64,000 nt of DNA from Elusimicrobiota bacterium (GTDB lineage: Bacteria; CG03; SLGR01; PWQF01), in the NCBI GenBank assembly GCA_003557485.1, contig PWOI01000179.1:1-64000 (forward strand). Reading direction: 5' to 3'. The position numbers were made by a program, and so were the translations under genes. The notes under the pieces were generated by a model. It had not been told where the DNA came from, did not search any database, and saw only the letters and a list, made by a program, of their open reading frames with translations. Positions 10,501 through 16,700 of the stretch are shown in pieces. How positions within the stretch are numbered: the first letter of the stretch is position 1; every line of letters begins with the position of its first letter.

Positions 10501-12801
10501 AATGCCTTTAACCCGTCCCACCGTGTTATTGAAGAGGGAACACATGTCAGGTGGAACTGGATGGCTGACGGACACAATATTGTTCCGGTAAGTATTCCTC
10601 CTGAAAGCACCTGGGAAGGCGTAAGCTATTATGAAAATTACGGATATATGCATACGCATAACTTCTACGAATCCGGTATGTATAGCTATGAAAGTGAAAT
10701 GAACGGCATGTTTGGTTCGTTTGAAGTCAGGCAGCGTAATGCCATAGAATCTACCAGGGCTATTATAGATGAGTTCTGGGATAAGATTACAGTTTCCCCG
10801 TTAAGGGATGAGGTCGGCCGTTCGTGGACTCCCGAGACCGTGGTTCAGGGAGAACGCAGGGTTCTTATGGATGCCTTCCAGCTCAATACTCAGATAGCCG
10901 ATGCGGTATGGGACGGCATTACCATACATCTTGAAGGAGAAGTCGGAGACCCGCTAGAAATGCTTGCGGAAGATGTTGCTAATGTGGAAATATGGTACGA
11001 TGCTACCGGCAGAGTGAGGTTTGAGCCGGACAGAGATCTTCTAATTACTTCAACCTCGGCAGTATTTGATCCGCTTACAAACACAGCGATAATAGATTTC
11101 GCAGAGCCCCAGAGGATTATTCCTTCCCGCAAGACCTATTTTATAGTATTCAATATGGCAACTGACGCCGAACCCGGCGCCCGTCTGGGAACCCGGCTTA
11201 CGCTTGGAAGTTTCTCTCCTTATATATCCGGTGAAAATGAAATGGCGGAACCCGGGACTCCGATACAGGAGAATGTATATGACATAGAGAGTTCCCTTAC
11301 CAGGGTTGAAGCGATGGAAATGAATTTTCAGGCGTTTGACCGCGTGCCTGCAGGAATAAGACAGAATGCAAGGGATATAGAAATAGCAAGCTTCAGGGTC
11401 CGTGTTGCTACAACCAATACCGCTGCTGCCGGAGGAAATCCCACACTGAACACAATACGAATAGAAAAAACAGGAAATATAGATGACAGGGATGTAACTG
11501 CTATTAAACTTTACGCGGATATGACAGGGGACGGCGTGTTTGACCCGGATAAAGACCTTCTTGTAAATGACCCGTCCGATCCGCAGAGTACCTTCTTTCC
11601 GTCCGGAATTGCGGCAGTGCATCTGCTTTCGGATAATGTAATAACCAACCAGTGGAGTACTTTCTTCCTGGTTGTTGATATAGACGAGGGAGCAACCCGC
11701 GGTGCCCAGTTCGGAATAAGAATAGCCGCCGCTACGGATCCGGAACAAGTTGATAACGGCTATATAGGGGTTAACCCCAGGCATAGGATAATACTTGAAG
11801 AAAATCAATTCCCGTTTGAAACCAGGCGCGCCAACCTGAGACATAAATATGCCCCCACGACTCCGGTTGTCAAAATTGATGAGTGGATAAACTCGGCTAC
11901 AACCGTAAATGCTTCCTGGTACTCGGAAACGGCTTCGCCGGCAGGGATAACGCATAATCTTTATTCTGCAGCCGGGTCTCCCTGGAGAGATCTTGGAGAG
12001 GGAACACAGGCTAAAGTCGAACTTCACGGACTTTCGCTGAGGCATGGCGAAATATATAACTTTACCGTACAGACGGCTTCCGAAGACGAGAGCCGCAATG
12101 TAGTTTGGTCAGATGTGGGTGAAGCCAACTTCAGGGTTGATTTAAATCCGCCGACAGCAGCCGGACAGCCGGTACCCGACCAATTGAGGCAGGGCCGTGC
12201 TCTTACAAGCTACAATGTAAACTGGGCAGAAGCAAGGGATAATGCAACCTCAATAGAGAGTGGAGTGAGACGCTATGAACTTCAGGAAAGAAGGGACACT
12301 TCGCCTATATGGGATCACATAGCTTATTTGAAAGTAGAAGACGGAGTCCATGATACGAATTATTTCTTTGAAAACAGGCCGGAAGGGCATTATTTTTACT
12401 ACAGGGTCAGGGCTCAGGATAAGGCAGGGAACTGGGGTCCGTGGTCTGAAATATCCGAACCTGCAGTTACAGGGGTTCCCGCGGATGTTATAAGCCAGAT
12501 TTCAAATTATCCCAACCCGGCCAGGTTTGATAAAGGTGACGAATATACAAATATAACATACCGCCTTAACCAGGATGCCGATGTTGATCTTTACCTCTAT
12601 GACCTTATGGGCCAGCTGGTCCGCAGATGGAAAATAAACAGGGGAGAAAACGGAGGAAACCAGGGAACAAATGTTGTGAAATGGTTTGGTGATAATGAAC
12701 GCGGGCTTGATGTGGCCAAGGGTGCCTATATACTTAGAATAGTTGTAAAATCCGACGAAGGAACAATAGAAAAAACCAGGAGCATAGCTATCATAAGATA
12801 A
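1..12801 (+). CDS. Giant multi-repeat secreted surface protein (5' end outside the window)
   Basis: The frame is open from base 1, and its first codons already match the internal repeat (QTAG...), so the protein continues upstream; at least 4266 residues are here. I see three successive module families. Nucleotides 1-4500 hold about 13 units of 340-390 bp marked by a PG...QTAG...TD-WN pattern. Nucleotides 4530-7200 hold about seven units marked by DxFGN. Nucleotides 7230-11800 hold about eight larger units with a Ca-binding-like DxTGDGxFDP loop. A cupredoxin-like domain is inserted at about 10480-10740. FN3-like domains (about 11840-12480) precede a C-terminal NYPNPA...FlgD-like beta domain ending in SIAIIR, the type used for type IX-like sorting in other bacteria. 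It is probably exported and surface-attached. The transposase follows after a short gap. The adhesin or stalk role is inference; repeats and C-terminal domain are seen. Confidence 0.85.
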   Translation, partial: QTAGEEFDALLRAVDAHWNVVPDRTVEVELTSSDEFSSPIEPVFTGSETVQFTIFNASMHTLTATDTEGTLTSYTTPDAIDVTYNEPVKLLVVMPGETYDPGNFSEGGRKGTPSVQTAGVQFRPDVYATDQWYNHNPDTGTILTYSVSDPYVEGAERTMTGGLHDFPVTFYRAEESATIEVYDTAGSLSTSTSTGFRVQNAPASQLHITVEGQEYRPGDVAGGGTFGDPDTFYAGVPFTVDVRAVDDYYNIDRSIPVSVAIGLSDTNSVPPSPNTLLEGKRDFIITMRTAGEHYIESFDLETELADALSSAVTVEPGEPVNYQVLVPNQFNQPGTSSGKSGTVGDQTAGEPFKITVNATDGDWNVVPTTDVLVNVTHNDSFAFQPGEIMLTGGTTEFWVVPVTAIDNFTLTASGSLNSYQSSALKVNPASPEKLQVVLPGETVLAGNADEPEAVGSFAPFGKTAISSPSDRTAGQSTVVEIRATDRFWNLVEVSDTVGITVTYSNALINGIQTVSASKNLTAGTTDFTVIFKTANMSSLLYSTQTVSASAAGFETYTSTYIRINPAAPSRLQVLPEGQWNAPGTATGKIGEPAVQVAGSTFTVTVNIVDNFYNITGAVSPEASITTSDPYEPSTPQQKEVLGGSAGFEIYFHKAATQTVSATAEGVSSGQSDILEVNAAAADRLQVLVQGVNPVPGDTENRGRTGAPEIQTAGQPFPVEVRATDRFWNLVEEADATVALTDEDPNNEQLSDRSLVSGKTVFDLTMVTRDDTGFRVTASTADGTAYMSDTSALVPVKAGAPSRFQVLLYPDESNVPGVGKDGDVSEKTAGVQFAVRVNLTDDNYNITDGLPSGQRPQVRIYSDDPHAPAPPTPASITADGWRDFNITLRTAGTWNITAEETEATSIGIDPDISSDVPVGPNDPARLQVLLPGEEAIPGSVSGKDPEKLPDDDIAAGEPFEVRVNITDAYWNPTVDTRTVSLDTSDSHDDSPYSIDIVGGVWADEITMYTAKPSTITASHVDLENYISSVFDINPNYPVKLRVIVPGVERDPGNLETSGRKGAPSDQTAGVEFAVQVDAVDDWWNTAYSTAVVEITATDDYYTVSPQHRTLTEGTTTFSLTLKTADAIGHAVTVSDTAEVNPLSSDTSQPVPVKVGSPRKYQVLLPGVNSVPGSASGFDGEPNDQTAGTAFFVRVNITDQHWNVVPDASPAPSVRLFSNDAYAVLHGYGEVAITSEQFSDGQAEVSFTLTHARDGVTVLTAEDTSGRTPPYTSYASHPVDVKPATADRLRVLVGGMNEDLSNLDRGQSGTPLSRVAGEVFNVTVQSCDEFWNINPEAGGDVAVSISDPYGSPVSTGTMHDGVREPDVWSRRAGVWTVTAVSTSGIYNSQASEPFTVTPADLSRLLIRLPGESFDPGSETGLAGSVSQQLAGTDFDFQVRATDDYYNLVSTNAEVTISSTDGQASHPSVQQLSGGSRWFNMTLRTVLEGNNYVYSDAYNLVRATSSEITLNPRRASTLEIAGIQNRPAGQSNDVTVTARDQFGNVADGGTGAFPDEPAYGGEIRFSADPDPTGQWLGDQETAGDGLPTNYSFSEDENQTGIVTLANSIHLRRAAANRWVRAEDISVPAIYGVQSGIEVYPGPVSRFTVLPMDATTRPAGDSITITAYATDGYYNRTTEGATGLEVAITTHSATFTETLLNDNPNEGHYFNQTTEITDEEGAVTGILYYVSQKAGDSSQVRIRSTEEPYFEGISARITTVGGVADYLTFTQGNSKFTAGSSIDAARPYEILRVDRFGNDAETGSTTVDIKTDSGSRNDHSGTSPRHIFREYVGSIPGEGVPGDPLSDSSGSGFQDIIIHPGQTRARFYYYEQKSSWETPHPQEGVKRYFEDITQSSHTVTAAAGLPGDGRGGEGDGEFDVKVDPASVSALRIVTGARTLQAGTTSQYLEVRPRDEFGNERHTNSQVRLSLNPESGWCAFVTEEGSFSLEAAEWSPESPYMYLSTGSLNQQFYYIDNIRGEPYVEVSAPGTAWGTARQYQTVDPAPIHKIVFISDPYTSGNPLEAGTTSWMIQIETQDRFGNRSEVDISEEIFLRLPGLDSAQYDFSMSSVSWTSEDMINEVTITTDTATAHFWLKIYRSGNWGLEAERATGGWLKGTQNVYVIGGEITQIFFSTPERKVVAGYTDYAEYGEEKYRMTFQTQDRFGNISPVNETTEFRLQGDSPNADFSTDMGDTWGRNIVTISEGNYQRSIYYTDTTAGAHNIYIVPDDSAIEWTPASQPVTVYPSDAVGFAMSFRDSNNASVYVDKELNIRAIDVYGNTASGYPDPYDPYVEASTDTWTYYTGTATMTVVSEGYMYLVGHPEGKEPLVIPSLYDFTDSVKGGPPATGPGVINVHVYSTVVSQPPDTPRLRVIVEDTENPDISGASAPLTVRGAVVQPYTDPVTGERIGPSEVFQDGVNMTMERLDLFTNEGDATWRGLRVDLNQMIPNPATHEDVTAVRLWRDGTGDGIFHHPDAHSPNNENESSGDIFLASSTFDSSGNAFLALDPPQFVSESVGRFFITIDVDEYAIPDRNVQLRWRKDYFTPAGLPWTGTQVADNNFDIYTSTAVIRTTPGDVIVISNASYNEGSYADTFGDKEFELVFDTQTILQGSRYVGFKRLDMFTTRYTIDWSEILITKTGNLPDEYINSIWIYRKVSEGAGFGGHAAEQLISSGNDYFGEHEPGVARVVLRNPSNLSEPRPQTISPSTQTYYIAMSIDASAPIGRTVGVRIDSRVNITARDIAGRNRVVSYWDRNRNREQDENEPNLFPTQTQRPSIEPTVDKLEIDWDIAPGNVTQGDRNRVFAILNLRPDAHSITWQGLRIDKIGTLPDSDINAVKVWHWVSGSTTALGFPRVNQSTDTPTGLADRLVSGGYDVFVSSSVNIVFPEERWQDLRDEYKTYLVTMDIDAFADETANVGMRMIENDEYFTLSWPNIVLEEGEEERAIEIPSKEVNPYADKVTVYPEDATHLIADGLIIQAGRNLPVIRMTMNTDLSYAWWKDSAEDPALTIYQHGTAPDSAIQEVKLWYDRTGDGVLRPTQDVLISTGNVFYDGVCEISIPESAAKILLEGEDFYVTEILPWNKRFFITLDIAGDATPGRTVKLAIDESEQFVFPDVAGEGVTTENFPFETNEHLVVASPRVVTVYPEDEAPEEVFQGERDVLIQTLRMQSSGYEVEWNELMISRTGSDNDSDSDVRLVKLYRNTHAEKNFTPEADILVATGTFTDGSLVLRFREGEGIDGPQTITTAENQYWFIAFDMAPDATPGARIGIRVGHQSNFNVVYPHSVSSANIPFESTRMQLRPTEDTMIVSLSDAGRGRVTQTNRNIRVMSVNLEVPVYNQSVVWLGVDIHRTGTSSDADVSAVKIFRDDGSGEFDPDNDELISTGMDVFRQGVAEIRFPSANRQTILSSSQLYHIVLDIANMAQVGRTIGIEFRDPRDFKIFDGPDVNGPNDIVFDVLTIDVEDNAFNPSHRVIEEGTHVRWNWMADGHNIVPVSIPPESTWEGVSYYENYGYMHTHNFYESGMYSYESEMNGMFGSFEVRQRNAIESTRAIIDEFWDKITVSPLRDEVGRSWTPETVVQGERRVLMDAFQLNTQIADAVWDGITIHLEGEVGDPLEMLAEDVANVEIWYDATGRVRFEPDRDLLITSTSAVFDPLTNTAIIDFAEPQRIIPSRKTYFIVFNMATDAEPGARLGTRLTLGSFSPYISGENEMAEPGTPIQENVYDIESSLTRVEAMEMNFQAFDRVPAGIRQNARDIEIASFRVRVATTNTAAAGGNPTLNTIRIEKTGNIDDRDVTAIKLYADMTGDGVFDPDKDLLVNDPSDPQSTFFPSGIAAVHLLSDNVITNQWSTFFLVVDIDEGATRGAQFGIRIAAATDPEQVDNGYIGVNPRHRIILEENQFPFETRRANLRHKYAPTTPVVKIDEWINSATTVNASWYSETASPAGITHNLYSAAGSPWRDLGEGTQAKVELHGLSLRHGEIYNFTVQTASEDESRNVVWSDVGEANFRVDLNPPTAAGQPVPDQLRQGRALTSYNVNWAEARDNATSIESGVRRYELQERRDTSPIWDHIAYLKVEDGVHDTNYFFENRPEGHYFYYRVRAQDKAGNWGPWSEISEPAVTGVPADVISQISNYPNPARFDKGDEYTNITYRLNQDADVDLYLYDLMGQLVRRWKINRGENGGNQGTNVVKWFGDNERGLDVAKGAYILRIVVKSDEGTIEKTRSIAIIR
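7230..11820 (+). repeat. Tandem repeat array C with calcium-loop-like motifs (about 8 units)
   Basis: Larger in-frame modules of roughly 480-550 bp. Shared landmarks are VxQG near the start, W.G..I..TG, DxDVxxVKLYxD, a DxTGDGxFDPxxDxL loop (about 7500, 9190, 10200, 11520), then YFIxxDIAxxAxPGxxxGIRI. The aspartate-rich loop resembles dockerin/EF-hand-type calcium sites; calcium binding is inferred. Confidence 0.75.
10480..10740 (+). other. Degenerate cupredoxin-like domain inside the giant protein
   Basis: The segment from VEDNAFNPSHRVIEEGTHV through GHNIVPV to SYESEMNGMFGSFEV follows the plastocyanin/cupredoxin pattern (NxFxPxxxxVxxGxxVxW, GHNxV, YxYxCxxHxxMxGxxxV). The Cys and the following His of the C-terminal copper loop are absent here (SYESEMNGM), while a new HTH triplet sits just before it. 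The fold is therefore likely, but classical type-1 copper binding is not. Confidence 0.6.
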
Positions 12802-12833
12802 CCCCGAACCCACCAAACCCGCATATTTTTTTT

Positions 12834-12873
12834 AAACCCTAAAACACCTCGGGGGTTTGGTAGTTCGATAATT
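12834..12873 (+). repeat. Left REP-like inverted repeat flanking the transposase
   Basis: This stretch matches the reverse complement of 13762-13800 at about 35 of 39 aligned positions with one gap. It contains its own AAACCC/GGGTTT hairpin potential. A further partial arm (12802-12821) is also complementary to 12851-12867, so the left end can fold into a larger palindrome. It lies between the giant gene's stop and the transposase start. It fits a REP or element end recognised by the adjacent HUH transposase. Confidence 0.75.
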
Positions 12874-12886
12874 AAAAGGAGGAGTA

Positions 12887-13744
12887 TTGGCGGAAAAAGT
12901 AAGACAATATCATAAGGGTTTCTGGTACCACGTCTATGCGCGCGGGCTTCAGGAAGTACCTCTTTTTGTATCAGATGACGAACGTATTTGGTTTATAGAG
13001 AAAATTGACGAAGTTTTTATCAGGAGGCAAATAAAACTTGGCGCATTAAGTTTAATGGGGACACATTACCATATGCTTCTTAAGATGGGGCCGGTTAGCC
13101 TAGATAAAGCCCTTAACGGGCTCCATATGACATACTCACATGTAAATAAAAAAAGAGCCCGTTGCGGGCCATTGTTTCGCTCCAGACCCGGTGCTGATAT
13201 TATACTCAATGACTCTTATCTGCAGCAGCTTGTTTCCTATATACATTATAATGCCGTTAAGGCGGGATTGGTTAGAAAGCCGTGTAATTACAAATGGCAT
13301 ACTGATGAAATATACCGAACGGGAAAATGGAAGCATGGATCTCTGCAATGCTGGGAATTTCCCCCTTATTTTAAAGATAGGGACAGGACCAAAATATATA
13401 AAGATTTAATGGAAGAAGAAGTTGATTGTCCGGATAGCAGGCGGGGTTATATAGGTGCGAAAAATGAATGGGATAAAATTCAGCGCAGGAATAATAGTAG
13501 AAAAGAAAGATTTTTAGACCGTAGAAACCGAAAAACAATGGAAGAGATTGCCGGCGTAAAAGCAAAAGAGGGTAATATTACGGTAAAGATACTTAAAAGA
13601 AGAGGTAGAAGCCAACCGGTAGCGAATATGCGCCAGGAAGCGATGGTAGAGATGTATGAACAAGGATACGGTCCGACTGAAATAGGGGAGTATTTTAACA
13701 GAAGCAAAAGTACAGTAATGCACGCAATAAATAGAAAGAAATGA
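12887..13744 (+). CDS. REP-associated (IS200-like) HUH tyrosine transposase, RAYT type
   Basis: A 285-residue Y1 transposase. GTHYHMLLKMG supplies the HUH metal-binding motif (H-Y-H), and the YLQQLVSYIHYNAVKAGLV helix supplies the candidate catalytic tyrosine and is typical of RAYT proteins. The C-terminal stretch EMYEQGYGPTEIGEYF through STVMHAINRK looks like a DnaA-C-type helix-turn-helix used for DNA binding. The start is TTG with a strong AGGAGG four bases upstream. It is a single gene flanked by inverted REP-like repeats with no second IS gene, which suits a domesticated or single-copy RAYT. Its TGA stop overlaps the next gene's ATG, so the adhesin downstream may be translationally coupled to it. 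The frame is intact. Whether it still mobilises REPs is unknown. Confidence 0.88.
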   Translation: MAEKVRQYHKGFWYHVYARGLQEVPLFVSDDERIWFIEKIDEVFIRRQIKLGALSLMGTHYHMLLKMGPVSLDKALNGLHMTYSHVNKKRARCGPLFRSRPGADIILNDSYLQQLVSYIHYNAVKAGLVRKPCNYKWHTDEIYRTGKWKHGSLQCWEFPPYFKDRDRTKIYKDLMEEEVDCPDSRRGYIGAKNEWDKIQRRNNSRKERFLDRRNRKTMEEIAGVKAKEGNITVKILKRRGRSQPVANMRQEAMVEMYEQGYGPTEIGEYFNRSKSTVMHAINRKK

Positions 13745-16700
13745 AAATAACAGCAAAAAAGTTATCGAACTACCGAACCCTCGAGGTGTTGTTAGGGTTG
13801 TTAGTTTTTGTCTGTTTTAATCTATATGCGGAAAGTCCGCCTGCTCCTTCAGAATTAAGTTTAAGAGTTGAGGGAACATCAGGGTCAGGTATTCCGGAAA
13901 ATTATGCAGGCATAGAGAATCCTTATCCGCAATTTAGTTGGGACTCCGCTAATCAGGAGGCTTTTCAGATTCAGCTTGGAATAGGGAATCCTGCAAATCC
14001 GTATAATGTTATATGGGATACGGAAAAAGTTATATCATCTAACAGTTACTGCTATTATGACGGTTCGGAACCCCTTCAATCCAGAGAACGATATCACTGG
14101 CGTGTGAGAATATGGGACAATAATGACCCCGAAGCGTCTCCTTCAGACTGGGCTCTGGACTCTCCTTCTTTTGAAATGAATACCTTTATATTTAACCGGG
14201 ACTTTGAACCTATTGGTAATCAGAGTCCGGCGTTTGCTTTCGGGGATGTAACTGGCAACGGTCTGAGAGATATAGTTATCTCCGCTCATACCGGAACTAC
14301 GGGGGAATTAATTGTATACGGGAATACTGGCAGCGGCGAATACGAAGCAGTATGGAGTACAGATTCGGTTGTTTCCGAATCAATAGCGCTTGCAGACCTT
14401 AACTCCAATGGCTCTCTCGACTTGATAGTGCTTAACAGGCAATCGGCTATGGACAGTCTCTATATTTTCAAAAACAAGGGAGACGGTACTTTCGAAAAAA
14501 TATTTCAGAGGACGGGTGACGGAAGCAGAGCTGTAGCTGTAGGGGATATTAATAGAAATGGTAGAATTGATATTGTTGAGGCATTTTACGGTGTAAACCG
14601 GGTTTGGTTAAACAGGAAAGAAAACTTTGATTTTACAGAGTATACTTTTGGAGGAAATAAAAATAATAATGATATTGCACTGGCAGATCTTAATGGAAAT
14701 GGATATCTTGATCTTATAGTAGCTAACAGCGGGGCAAATGAAGTTTATCTTAATACGGGTCAATTAAATTCACCATTTGAAAACACAGCTGATTGGAACG
14801 ACGAATCTCTTACTCCGGTTACAAGTAATTCGTTGGTGGTTATTGATATAAACGGAAATGGACTCTGGGATTTTGTCATAGGTGGCAGAATAGGCGACGA
14901 TCCGGCTTTTTACAGGCTTTATATGAATGAAGGTGACGGTACTTTTAATGGCGATGGGACTACCGAACCATACGATGCCGATTCAAGGGCACTTACATCG
15001 GGTGACATAAATAATAACGGGTTACTGGACCTTGCAGACGGGAATCTGGATAGGGACCTTATTCTTATTAATGAAGGAGGTAGTTTCGATCTGTTAAATG
15101 AAGGTTTTTATTCTAATGAACAGACTTACCGCGCAGTTCTTGCAGATTTTACGGGAAACGGGAAAGCAGACCTCCTTAGAGGGTTTACAGATTCTAAAAG
15201 CAAACTGCTTATACAGGTTCCGGATGACTTGTATGTTCCCTATGAGCCTCCCGCTCCCCCGACAGATAATTTTGCAGGATATTACTCAACTAGTACAGGA
15301 AAACTGCATTTAAGCTGGGGGCACGGGGAGAGCGGGTTTACTCCCCAGAGTCAGCTTTCCTACAATATACGCATAGGAACCTATCCGGGAGGAGGCAGTA
15401 TTATCTCCGGCGCTCTGGGCTCAACTGATAATTCAGGGTCATTTTGGGGCAATATAGGACGTTCAACATATGTAAATCTGCAAGTTGACCCACAAACTTT
15501 TTTCTGGAGTGTACAGGCTATTGATGGAGTTAAAAATGCCGGCCAATGGTCGGTTGAACATATAATTAATACTCCGCCGTCAATTGGTTGGGCCGAGGAG
15601 GGAGTTCTTCTTTCAACTTGCGCGCGCCAGTGGAGTTTTGACAAAATTACCGATAAAGAATATTTAACTTTCATATATCATGAAGATCGCAGAGGACTTA
15701 TAGACATAGACTTTAGGGTAAGTGATATTGAGGGAAACAGGGTGAGGCTTACCGGGTTTTCGTATTCCACTGCCGGAGCCGACGGAACATGGTATGACGT
15801 TGCCGATGATAGCCCGAATCTGACTCTTTCAGGTAATCAGGAAACGTCCAACTGGCCGGATAAAAATGGAGAGTGGTTTAAGGCAACCGGAGATCTGGAA
15901 ACGGAACATATGTTTACTTTTACTGCAGCTGATATGCTTAGGGATGAAGGCATTATAACAGGCAATAATTATAACTTTAAAACTTCCTCTTTTACTGTTA
16001 GGTTTACGGTTGTTGATGAACATGATGCCGAATCCGAGCCCGTGGTATCGGAATACTTTTCTGTTGATTTGAAGAGCCCCTCTGTTCCCGGATCCCTTAT
16101 CACAACCGGAACTTACGATAAAGATTCTATTACTCTTGAGTTCAGCACACCTTCTGCCGATGATAACTTTAAAAAATATATGATTTTTTACGGTGAGACT
16201 CCGGGTGAAGCAGGTCATTATTACCCGGGTTACGGTACTATACATGCCGATGAAGCTCTTTTGAGTTATGATTTCGCAGGCGCCACGTCAACTGTCTTCG
16301 AGGGATTAAATCCAGACACCACCTATTATTTCAGAATATGGGCCTATGATAAATTCGGTAATTACAGCAGGCAGCCGGAAGAAGAGATAACCGTTCGGAA
16401 AACAAACCATCCTCCAGATATTGAAATATATTCCGTATACCAGGCAACCGACGGAAGCGGGCTGGTCTATATTTCCTTCACCGGGTTTGATAACGATGTT
16501 GAATATTCAAGTTATTCCTGGAGCCAGTGCACCTTCAGCTTAGGGGGAAGTACATACGAAATGAAGCCTTCTACCGGTAATATTCTTTTTTCCGGAGAGC
16601 CGCTGCTCTTTACAAAAGATGTCTCTACTTCTGTTTTTGTATGGGATGCCGGACAGCAGCTTGCAGAGTTAACGGCCCTGTCGGATAATATACAGGTGAA

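Noticed and set aside
11050-12045. 331-codon open frame on the minus strand
   Set aside because: It lies wholly inside the giant gene's conserved repeats, has a biased Arg/Ile/Tyr/Cys composition and no recognisable domain; it is an antisense shadow.
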